This document shows positions 57,416 through 64,000 of a stretch of 64,000 nt of DNA, in pieces (the stretch's first letter is position 1; every line of letters begins with the position of its first letter). A program made the translations under genes and the position numbers. Below the pieces are notes generated by a model. It searched no databases. It saw only the letters and a program-made list of their open reading frames with translations, and was not told the origin of the DNA. The DNA is from a virus, in IMG/VR virus record IMGVR_UViG_3300042463_000878, positions 1 to 64,000 of that record; one strand, 5' to 3'.

Positions 57416-57586
57416 ATGGGACTTACTACAAGAAAAAAATCAGGGAATATAATTGGAGGATCACGACTTGTGGTTACCGGCCAACCTATTTATAATGTAA
57501 AAGTAAATGATCCGGCATTTAATAGTAAGGGGGATAAAAGTAATGGTAAACAACCTAATACCACAAATAATACTGATAAAAAGTAA
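57416..57586 (+). CDS. Small basic protein, 56 residues
   Basis: Gly/Asn/Lys-rich (NIIGGSRLVVTGQPIYNVKV, then polar repeats of Asn and Lys). It lies between terminase and portal where T4 has tail-tube and sheath genes, which are absent here. A 14-codon frame follows at 57588. Unknown role. Confidence 0.5.
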   Translation: MGLTTRKKSGNIIGGSRLVVTGQPIYNVKVNDPAFNSKGDKSNGKQPNTTNNTDKK

Positions 57587-57633
57587 AATGAGTGAAATGT
57601 TTAGTATTGACAAAAAATTATTAGATTTTTAAT

Positions 57634-59445
57634 ATGGAACAAAATAATAATAACAACATGAATAATTTAACGATATGGCAGAGGTTATCAAAGACTTTTG
57701 GACCTAACTCGTTATTAGGGATGGATTATCCAACATATAAGTTGGACAAACAAGTCCTTCTTAAAACTACTGATAAGAAAGAGTACGAAAAAGAAAAACT
57801 ACAATATCAACAATCAGTATTTTTAAATAATCAATGGGCAAAAATTGAAAACAATTTATATACTCAAGCAATTTATTATGAACCAAATAGAATTGCCTCA
57901 TTCTATGATTATGAATCAATGGAATTTACACCTGAGATTTCAACGGCATTAGACATTTATTCTGAAGAATCTACAACACCTAATCAAGATGGTTATTTAT
58001 TACAAATTTACTCCGAATCAAAAAGAATTAAAAGTATCTTGGTTGATTTATTTGTTAACAACTTAGATATCAATACTAACTTACCTATGTGGGTTAGAAA
58101 TACTTGTAAATATGGTGACAACTTTGTTTACCTTAAATTAGATACCGAAAAAGGTGTTACGGGATGTATCCAATTACCTAATATTGAAATTGAAAGATTA
58201 GAGAGGGGTATGGAATCAAGAACCGTAAATGCAACTCCAAATCCAAACGACAAAGGATTAAGATTCAATTGGAAAGTAAAAGACATGGAATTTAATACTT
58301 GGGAAATTGCGCACTTTAGATTACTTGGTGATGATAGAAAATTACCTTATGGTACATCAATGTTAGAAAAGGCTCGTCGTATTTGGAAACAATTGGTATT
58401 GGCTGAAGATGCAATGTTAATCTATAGAACATCAAGAGCACCTGAAAGACGAGTTTTCAAAGTGTTTGTTGGTAACATGGATGACAAAGATGTTGAGGCA
58501 TATGTACAACGTGTTGCAAACAAGTTTAAAAGAGAACAAGTTGTGGATAGTAAAACAGGTAATGTGGATTTACGTTTCAATCAAATGGCGGTAGATCAAG
58601 ATTATTTTGTTCCTGTTCGTGATGTGGCCCAAACAATGCCTATTGAGACATTGGCGGGAGCTCAAAACTTATCGGAGATTGCCGATATTGAGTACATCCA
58701 AAAGAAATTATTAACCGCACTAAGAATTCCAAAAGCGTATTTAGGGTTTGAGGAAGTTGTTGGTGATGGTAAAAATCTATCTTTATTGGACATTAGATTT
58801 GCAAGAACAATCAATAAAATACAAAAGGCAATTATTGCCGAATTAAATAAAATTGCAATTATTCACCTATTCTTATTAGGGTTTGAGGATGAATTACACA
58901 ACTTTACCTTAGGTTTAACAAATCCATCTAAACAAGCCGATCTATTAATGATTGACGTATGGAAAGAAAAAGTAACATTGTATAAGGATATGGTTACTGA
59001 GATTGCTAAATCAATTCAACCAACATCTGCTACTTGGGCTAAGAAACATATATTTGGTTTCTCTGATGAAGATATTAAACTTGAAGTACAACAAATAAGA
59101 TTAGAAAGAGCGGTATCTGCTGAGTTAGATAACACCGCAACTATAATCACACATACGGGGTTATTTGATAATGTTGATAAACTTTATCACACATCAACAG
59201 GAGCAACACAAAATGCGGGAGGAGCACCACCTGCACCTGGTGCGGCACCTGATATGGGAGGAGCAATGCCACCACCACCACCTGATATGGGAGGTGAAAT
59301 GCCTGTAGGAGAATCAAAAAAAGATAACTTAAATATACTATTGGAAAATGATAATATATTGGGAGATACGTTTATTGATTTATCAAAAGGTAGAAATTCT
59401 TTGGGATCTATGGAAGATCAATTAAACAAATTACTAAATGATTGA
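57634..59445 (+). CDS. 20: Portal protein (T4 gp20-like)
   Basis: 603 residues. NRIASFYDYESMEFTPEIST and NTCKYGDNFVYLKLD in the N-terminal clip region, and the wing segment ARRIWKQLVLAEDAMLIYRT, as in T4-like portals. It forms the 12-subunit ring that feeds DNA into the head. The C-terminus is unusual: a Pro/Gly/Met-rich stretch and ESKKDNLNILLENDNILG, which may be cleaved like other head proteins. Confidence 0.9.
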   Translation: MEQNNNNNMNNLTIWQRLSKTFGPNSLLGMDYPTYKLDKQVLLKTTDKKEYEKEKLQYQQSVFLNNQWAKIENNLYTQAIYYEPNRIASFYDYESMEFTPEISTALDIYSEESTTPNQDGYLLQIYSESKRIKSILVDLFVNNLDINTNLPMWVRNTCKYGDNFVYLKLDTEKGVTGCIQLPNIEIERLERGMESRTVNATPNPNDKGLRFNWKVKDMEFNTWEIAHFRLLGDDRKLPYGTSMLEKARRIWKQLVLAEDAMLIYRTSRAPERRVFKVFVGNMDDKDVEAYVQRVANKFKREQVVDSKTGNVDLRFNQMAVDQDYFVPVRDVAQTMPIETLAGAQNLSEIADIEYIQKKLLTALRIPKAYLGFEEVVGDGKNLSLLDIRFARTINKIQKAIIAELNKIAIIHLFLLGFEDELHNFTLGLTNPSKQADLLMIDVWKEKVTLYKDMVTEIAKSIQPTSATWAKKHIFGFSDEDIKLEVQQIRLERAVSAELDNTATIITHTGLFDNVDKLYHTSTGATQNAGGAPPAPGAAPDMGGAMPPPPPDMGGEMPVGESKKDNLNILLENDNILGDTFIDLSKGRNSLGSMEDQLNKLLND

Positions 59446-59453
59446 TATTTATA
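59446..59453 (+). promoter_or_regulatory. Putative late promoter motif TATTTATA
   Basis: 13 bases before ATG 59467. Confidence 0.5.
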
Positions 59454-59466
59454 ATAAAAAAAAATT

Positions 59467-60183
59467 ATGAAATTTGGAATATTAAAATCAAGGATTGAAG
59501 ATTGTTTAGTTGAATCTTATAGAAAAGATTCTCTAAAAAAAAATATGTTTGTTTTTGAAGAACTTGTATTAAAAAACAAATCTCTAAGTACACTTTATTT
59601 TTTATATGATGAACTTAGTAAAAACAAAGGTTTAAATGAATCTTTTATAAATGAATATATTAACGAAAGTATTATATTATTTGAAAATACAATCTCTAAG
59701 GTAGAAAAAAACGACCTTAAAGATCTTAATATGTGGGTAGGTCATATTGTTTCAGAAAATAGGTATCAAGACATTGATAATTTATTTTCATCTAACGCAT
59801 CTACAATCGAAGAAAAATTAAGAAGTAAAAAAACTATTTCTGAAAATCTTAAAAAAGATCCATCAAAAGAAAAAAAAGTGATTGAGGTTCCATTAAAATC
59901 TATGGTTGAGGTGGCTAACAATACAATTAAATCACATATTGATAGTTTAACCGAAGGTGAGAAAAAACAACTTAATATTTTATTAAACACTTCCGATGAA
60001 AAACTTAATCAAAAATATGGATTTCTTAAAGAAGATGTGATTGAAAAATTAGAAACTTTATTATCTAAAAATGAAGATTCCGAAACTAATCAAAAAATTA
60101 ACGAAACAATAGAAAAATTACAAATAGAAAATTACGACAAATTAAATTATTTCAAATTAAAACAATTAAATGAAAACATTTAA
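59467..60183 (+). CDS. Helical acidic protein in the gp67/68 position
   Basis: 238 residues, almost all helix, Lys/Glu/Asn-rich, with repeated INES/NE motifs (SFINEYINESIILFE). Its place between portal and prohead protease matches T4 gp67 and gp68, small prohead core proteins that the protease cleaves, but sequence similarity is not evident. Probable prohead core component. Confidence 0.5.
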   Translation: MKFGILKSRIEDCLVESYRKDSLKKNMFVFEELVLKNKSLSTLYFLYDELSKNKGLNESFINEYINESIILFENTISKVEKNDLKDLNMWVGHIVSENRYQDIDNLFSSNASTIEEKLRSKKTISENLKKDPSKEKKVIEVPLKSMVEVANNTIKSHIDSLTEGEKKQLNILLNTSDEKLNQKYGFLKEDVIEKLETLLSKNEDSETNQKINETIEKLQIENYDKLNYFKLKQLNENI

Positions 60184-60368
60184 TTGTTAAGTATTTGTTT
60201 TTGTCTGTAAATAGCTTTATTTAAAATCTGTCTCTTAAGGACAGATTTTTTTGTATGTTCTTTTCTGTTATTAAGATGGGTGTTTTGTCTTGTTTTAATA
60301 ACTTTACTTTTTAATTCTTTTAGAGCTTTTTCAATCCCCCCATTTTTATTAACTTTTACGATCAGCAT
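60180..60368 (-). CDS. rpsU: Ribosomal protein bS21
   Basis: 62 residues. Begins LIVKVNKNGGIEKALKELKS and ends KSVLKRQILNKAIYRQKQ: the bS21 pattern of an N-terminal strand, a helix and a long basic C-terminal helix. bS21 sits near the anti-Shine-Dalgarno region of 16S RNA, and in Bacteroidota it helps hide that region. A phage copy could replace host bS21 and bias initiation toward phage mRNAs, most of which lack SD sequences. It lies on the opposite strand between head genes. S21 is one of the few ribosomal proteins known in phages. Confidence 0.82.
   Translation of the reverse strand: MLIVKVNKNGGIEKALKELKSKVIKTRQNTHLNNRKEHTKKSVLKRQILNKAIYRQKQILNN
60223..60253 (+). terminator. Terminator for the 59467 gene, antisense within rpsU
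   Basis: AAAATCTGTC / GACAGATTTT with a seven-base loop and a T run, located 40 bases after the 59467 stop and inside the opposite-strand bS21 coding region. Confidence 0.8.
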
Positions 60369-60458
60369 ATTTTTTTGTTATTAGTTTATATATTTGATAT
60401 ATACTACAAAATTAGTTATTATTATCTAAAATAAACAATATCAGTATGAAAAAAATTT

Positions 60459-60926
60459 ATGAAAAAAGGCAAAACCGAAAAAATCAATGGCTTTAGAACA
60501 TCTAAAATAGTCTATGGGACGGTAGATTCAAAAGAGTTTAAATCTCTTTACTTAAACATCCAAACTTGGGTTGAACCAAAAAAAGACTCCGAAAATTGGA
60601 CAAGAGTTGTCCTAAATATGAGTAGATCAATTAAACATACGGTCTATCACAAATTAGATAAGACAATGTTTGATGATAAATTTATAGTAGACTTAGATCT
60701 TAGAACAAGCGGTCTACACCTAAAAAAGAAATCATTTATGAATTTAGAAATTAATCTATTTTTAAATGAACCAATAGATTTCAAATCCTTAAAATTAAAG
60801 AAAACACTTAAATTATTAGTAAAAGAAATTTATTCAGATGTTTTGATAAACAACCCTAATTTTAAATTTTATTTAACAAAAACAGGTAATGTTAAACCAA
60901 TTAAAGTAAAAACGGAAACGGCCTAA
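60459..60926 (+). CDS. Hypothetical protein, 155 residues
   Basis: Basic, beta-rich protein (SLYLNIQTWVEPKKDSENWT, FIVDLDLRTSGLHLKKKSF). No known family. Co-directional with and 21 bases before the prohead protease gene. An ATG at 60446 is in another frame. Confidence 0.55.
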   Translation: MKKGKTEKINGFRTSKIVYGTVDSKEFKSLYLNIQTWVEPKKDSENWTRVVLNMSRSIKHTVYHKLDKTMFDDKFIVDLDLRTSGLHLKKKSFMNLEINLFLNEPIDFKSLKLKKTLKLLVKEIYSDVLINNPNFKFYLTKTGNVKPIKVKTETA

Positions 60927-60934
60927 TATTTATA
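60927..60934 (+). promoter_or_regulatory. Putative late promoter motif TATTTATA
   Basis: 13 bases before ATG 60948; it overlaps the stop region of the previous gene. Confidence 0.5.
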
Positions 60935-60947
60935 ACTAAAACTTATT

Positions 60948-61676
60948 ATGAGTGAATATAAAATTTTAGGACCTAGAGATACAGGTAAAGGAATTCTTAT
61001 TGAGTACGATGCAGGATATATTAACCCAAAAGAAGGTCGTAATTACGAGATATTAAAAGAATCATCAAATCATTTGGACCATTCAAAACCATTTGAATTT
61101 TATGCCGTTCTACAAAAATACAATACACCTAACAGAAATGGTAGAGTATACCCTGAGAAGATATTAAAGAGAGAATCAGAAAATTATAGAAAGATGATTG
61201 AGAAAGGAACCTCATTATCTGAATTAAACCACCCTGAGTCTTCTTTAATTGATTTAGATCGTGTATCACACCTAATAACAGATATATGGTGGGAAGGTCC
61301 TGTATTGTTAGGTAAACTTAAATTGTTAACAAGTCCTGGTTTTCATGAAAGAGGGATTGTTTCTACTAAAGGTGATTTGGCAGCAAACTACTTACGACAA
61401 GGAGTTACTTTAGGTATATCTTCTCGTGGTGTAGGATCCCTTAAAAAAGTTGGAGAACAAAATGAAGTACAAGATGATTTTGAACTTATTTGTTTTGACT
61501 TAGTGTCCTCACCATCAACACCTGGTGCTTATCTTTTCCAAGATAAGAACGATAGAATGAAATATGAGGAAAGCTTAGAAGAAGACAAAAAAATAGCGGT
61601 AGAAAGAAATGTTGGTGAAAGTGGTAACAAATCACTTGACTTAATGAAAAGATTAACCGATTATTTAGATAAATAA
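60948..61676 (+). CDS. 21: Prohead maturation protease (T4 gp21-like)
   Basis: 242 residues. Serine peptidase of the S80 type: catalytic His in SELNHPESSLIDLDR, catalytic Ser in LGISSRGVGSL, and the matching strand PSTPGAYLF. Cleaves scaffold and capsid after Glu during head maturation. Candidate sites here read LINE or INE (for example after residue 60 of the capsid). Order 21-22-23 is conserved. Confidence 0.92.
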   Translation: MSEYKILGPRDTGKGILIEYDAGYINPKEGRNYEILKESSNHLDHSKPFEFYAVLQKYNTPNRNGRVYPEKILKRESENYRKMIEKGTSLSELNHPESSLIDLDRVSHLITDIWWEGPVLLGKLKLLTSPGFHERGIVSTKGDLAANYLRQGVTLGISSRGVGSLKKVGEQNEVQDDFELICFDLVSSPSTPGAYLFQDKNDRMKYEESLEEDKKIAVERNVGESGNKSLDLMKRLTDYLDK

Positions 61677-61684
61677 AAAAAACT

Positions 61685-61900
61685 ATGGAACAAGGAGAAA
61701 AGTATTTTGTGGCTAAAATCACATCTGATTTATTAGATACTGAATCAGGAAAAGTAAAAAAAACAAGAGAAGAAAAATTAGTATTGGGTTATACACCAAC
61801 TGATGTTGAGGCAAAAGTAACTAAAGTGTATGAACACTATACTATGGATTGGAGAATTACGTCAATCACTGAAAGTAAAATTGATGAGGTGATTGGTTAA
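61685..61900 (+). CDS. Small protein (DUF4494-like)
   Basis: 71 residues with YFVAKITSDLLDTESGKVKK and a C-terminal amphipathic strand/helix. DUF4494-type proteins are common in Bacteroidota and their phages, without a known function. The position between protease and scaffold is unusual. Confidence 0.5.
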   Translation: MEQGEKYFVAKITSDLLDTESGKVKKTREEKLVLGYTPTDVEAKVTKVYEHYTMDWRITSITESKIDEVIG

Positions 61901-61918
61901 TTTTTAATTAATTTTTAA

Positions 61919-61953
61919 GATGGGTATGACATTAGTTGTACCCATTTTTTTTG
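61919..61953 (+). terminator. Terminator before the scaffold gene
   Basis: GATGGGTA / TACCCATT stem with a 12-base loop and eight Ts. Confidence 0.78.
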
Positions 61954-61993
61954 CTTAAAAATTAGAAAAAATGAATTTTTTTAATTTACCTAC

Positions 61994-62001
61994 TATTTAT
62001 A
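61994..62001 (+). promoter_or_regulatory. Putative late promoter motif TATTTATA
   Basis: 18 bases before ATG 62020, just after a terminator. Confidence 0.55.
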
Positions 62002-62019
62002 TTGTAAAACAAACTATAG

Positions 62020-63471
62020 ATGAACAAAAAATCAGTTGTTGAAGACGCATTATTCCAAATTCAAAGTTTGGAAGAAGCTCTTAAAGAAAATGCAAAAGGA
62101 ATACTTTCTTCTACAATGAAGAATGAAATCAGCTCATTAGTAAAAGAATCTCTTAGAGAACAAGAAGAGATTGACGTTGAAGACGAAGAAGAGGTTGTTG
62201 AACCTGAAGGTCAAGTAGATGATGTCGAGGATGTAGATTTAGGTGCAGAACCTATGGATACTGATGATGACATGGAAGATGACGACATGGAAGACATTGA
62301 CATGGGTACGGATGATGATGATGCAATTGACATGACTGGAGCAGATATGTCAGATGTAATTAAAGTTTTCAAATCTATGGATGACGAAGATGGAGTTATC
62401 GTAAAGAGAGATGCGAGTAATAACATTACATTATCGGATAGTGAAACAGGAGCCGATTATTTCATCCAACTTTCTGAACAATATCAAGATGAACTTGATG
62501 AAGAAGATGAATATGAAGATGAATATGAAGATGAAGATCTTACATTAGACGAAACTTTGTACGAAATTGAAATGGACGACTTCGGTATGTCCGATGAAGA
62601 TGAAGATGAAGAAATGGATTTTGAAGAAAGACCAAGACGCATGAGTCGTAGACATAATGAAGAAATGTATGAAACTCCAATGTACGAAACTAATGTTGAT
62701 GAAACTTTGTATGAAATTGAAATGGATGACTTCGGTATGTCTGATGAAGAAGAATATGAAGAATTAGATGAAGAAGATTTGGATCATGTAATGGAATCAA
62801 AATTTAAAGCTAAAGGCGTTGGAATGGGTTCACCTAAATTCAAGTACGGACAAGTTATGGATTATAAAACTACCAAACAAAAAGAAGGTAAAAAAATGAT
62901 CAATACAGGAAGTGCTAAAAAATTCTCTTATAAAGATGGAGAAAATTTAGATGGTGAATACAGACCAATTAAAAAGAGAAGAGAAACTACAGAAGCTTCA
63001 CGTACATTAGGTGCGGGAACAAAATTTGGAAGAAAAGGTTTACCAAAACCAAAAGCAGCTCCTCAACACATTAGTGAGACTGAAGTGGAATTACTAAAGT
63101 CTAAAAATGAAGAGTACAGAAAGGCTTTGAATCTTTTCAGAACTAAATTAAATGAAGTAGCAATCTTTAACTCTAATTTGGCTTACGCAACTAGACTGTT
63201 TACAGAACATTCAACAACAAAACAAGAAAAAATAAATATACTTAGACGATTCGACAATGTTGAAACACTTAAAGAATCTAAAAGTCTTTACAAATCATTA
63301 AAAGATGAATTCTCATCTGAAAAAACTAAGGAAAACTCTATTAATGAGTCATTCGAAAAATCGGTCACTAAAACTCCTGTATCAGGATCGGCCGTTAATT
63401 TGATTGAATCTAAAACTTATGAGAATCCTCAGTTCTTGAGAATGAAAGATTTAATGGTAAAAATAAAATAA
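62020..63471 (+). CDS. 22: Prohead core scaffold-like protein (T4 gp22 position)
   Basis: 483 residues. A helical start (VEDALFQIQSLEEALKENA), very acidic centre with long Asp/Glu runs, then basic linkers and a C-terminal coiled-coil region (EVELLKSKNEEYRKALNLF). Two copies of DETLYEIEMDDFGMSDE lie 50 residues apart. Position between the protease and the capsid is that of T4 gp22, which is cleaved to small peptides on maturation. The assignment rests on context and composition. Confidence 0.7.
   Translation: MNKKSVVEDALFQIQSLEEALKENAKGILSSTMKNEISSLVKESLREQEEIDVEDEEEVVEPEGQVDDVEDVDLGAEPMDTDDDMEDDDMEDIDMGTDDDDAIDMTGADMSDVIKVFKSMDDEDGVIVKRDASNNITLSDSETGADYFIQLSEQYQDELDEEDEYEDEYEDEDLTLDETLYEIEMDDFGMSDEDEDEEMDFEERPRRMSRRHNEEMYETPMYETNVDETLYEIEMDDFGMSDEEEYEELDEEDLDHVMESKFKAKGVGMGSPKFKYGQVMDYKTTKQKEGKKMINTGSAKKFSYKDGENLDGEYRPIKKRRETTEASRTLGAGTKFGRKGLPKPKAAPQHISETEVELLKSKNEEYRKALNLFRTKLNEVAIFNSNLAYATRLFTEHSTTKQEKINILRRFDNVETLKESKSLYKSLKDEFSSEKTKENSINESFEKSVTKTPVSGSAVNLIESKTYENPQFLRMKDLMVKIK
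62548..62750 (+). repeat. Duplicated 53-bp block (62548-62600 and 62698-62750)
   Basis: Two nearly identical coding blocks, 150 bases apart, both coding DETLYEIEMDDFGMSDE. Confidence 0.9.
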
Positions 63472-63504
63472 AAATAAACTAAAAAAAAATAAAAAACCAA
63501 AAAA

Positions 63505-64000
63505 ATGGGAGCATTATTAGAATCAGGTCTTGTTGGTAACATCGGGTTAAAACACCTTAAAGTTATCAAAGAAGATACTATTAACAAATGGGATAAATTA
63601 GGATTCCTTGAAGGCCTTAAAGGCCACCTAAAAGAAAACGTAGCACAGTTGTATGAAAACCAAGCTTCTTTCTTGATTAACGAAGCAACTTCTGAAGGTT
63701 CCAACGGAGCATTTGAAACAGTTGTTTTCCCTATCGTAAGAAGAGTTTTCTCTAAATTGTTGGCTAACGATATCGTTTCTGTACAAGCAATGAACTTACC
63801 AATTGGTAAATTGTTCTTCTTTGTACCTCGTATCCAAGGATATGATAATTCAACCGCTAACGGTGGAGAACATTATTCACCAATCGGATCACCAAATGGC
63901 CCTGCACCGGCAGACAACGCAGGATACCCAGGTGGAACAGGTACATCATACGCTAAAAATCTTTATGATTTATTTTATGAAGGTTCAGAAGCAGCGTTAG
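63505..64000 (+). CDS. 23: Major capsid protein (T4 gp23-like), 5' part
   Basis: ATG 63505; the frame runs off the window (165 codons seen). N-terminal helical delta region followed by ENQASFLINEATSEGSNGAF: cleavage after Glu60 (LINE) would fit T4 gp23, which is cut after about residue 65. Beyond that VVFPIVRRVFSKLLANDIVS and PIGKLFFFVPRIQGYD match the start of the mature T4-like capsid fold. It is absent from simple ORF lists because it has no stop in the window. Confidence 0.92.
   Translation, partial: MGALLESGLVGNIGLKHLKVIKEDTINKWDKLGFLEGLKGHLKENVAQLYENQASFLINEATSEGSNGAFETVVFPIVRRVFSKLLANDIVSVQAMNLPIGKLFFFVPRIQGYDNSTANGGEHYSPIGSPNGPAPADNAGYPGGTGTSYAKNLYDLFYEGSEAAL

Noticed and set aside
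1-64000. Integrase, attachment site or insertion sequence
   Set aside because: No recombinase, transposase or flanking direct repeats were seen; the tRNAs are in a phage-type array and do not show split ends.

Overview
The window is a contiguous piece of a large, A+T-rich, T4-like myovirus genome whose host is almost certainly a Bacteroidota (Flavobacteriia-like) bacterium. The T4-type head and packaging module at the right end shows the virus: terminase large subunit, portal, prohead protease, scaffold-like protein and the start of the major capsid protein. The host is inferred from promoters of the Bacteroidota type (TTTG, 19-20 bases, TAnnTTTG), the general absence of Shine-Dalgarno sequences, Bacteroidota-style signal peptides and a type IX secretion C-terminal domain on a phage protein.

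Layout. 1-5 kb: 3' end of thyA, small unknown genes, and a metallophosphatase with a truncated second copy. 4.8-12.7 kb: mixed-strand genes including a GH19 lysozyme-like protein, small metallopeptidase-like proteins, a SlyD-like isomerase, a holin-like protein, a full DnaK, an AsnRS-like enzyme without an anticodon domain and a possible ADP-ribosyltransferase. 12.8-19.9 kb: a co-directional run of exported or envelope proteins (type IX client with cohesin-like and dockerin-like modules, CsgG-like lipoprotein, barrel-like protein, lectin with a nested LamG-like domain). 19.9-33 kb: modular endolysin, polyphosphate kinase 2, membrane and coiled-coil proteins, and three large putative virion proteins. 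33-37 kb: four glycosyltransferase genes. 37-45.5 kb: six tRNAs, an archaemetzincin, tandem M15 peptidases, a roughly 0.95-kb structured RNA behind three tandem promoters, and tmRNA. 45.5-50 kb: M20-type peptidase and an N-truncated ClpC. 50-64 kb: head and packaging module with a ribosomal protein bS21 gene.

Two promoter classes can be read. Host-like TAnnTTTG promoters precede tRNAs, tmRNA, the large RNA and accessory genes. A strand-oriented motif TATTTAT(A/T) precedes structural, lysis and other genes and is probably a late promoter; it is the reverse complement of the T4 late element. In both classes many start codons lie only 3-5 bases after the motif, so those mRNAs are probably leaderless.

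The genes suggest a coordinated program: take over translation (bS21, initiator-like tRNA, tmRNA, leaderless mRNAs, boxA-like leaders on RNA transcripts), manage protein folding and turnover (DnaK, SlyD, ClpC, peptidases), regenerate nucleotides (ThyA, PPK2), alter the cell surface, and package possible effector proteins that share an INE-type motif with the predicted capsid cleavage site. All functions are read from sequence by eye; no database search was run.
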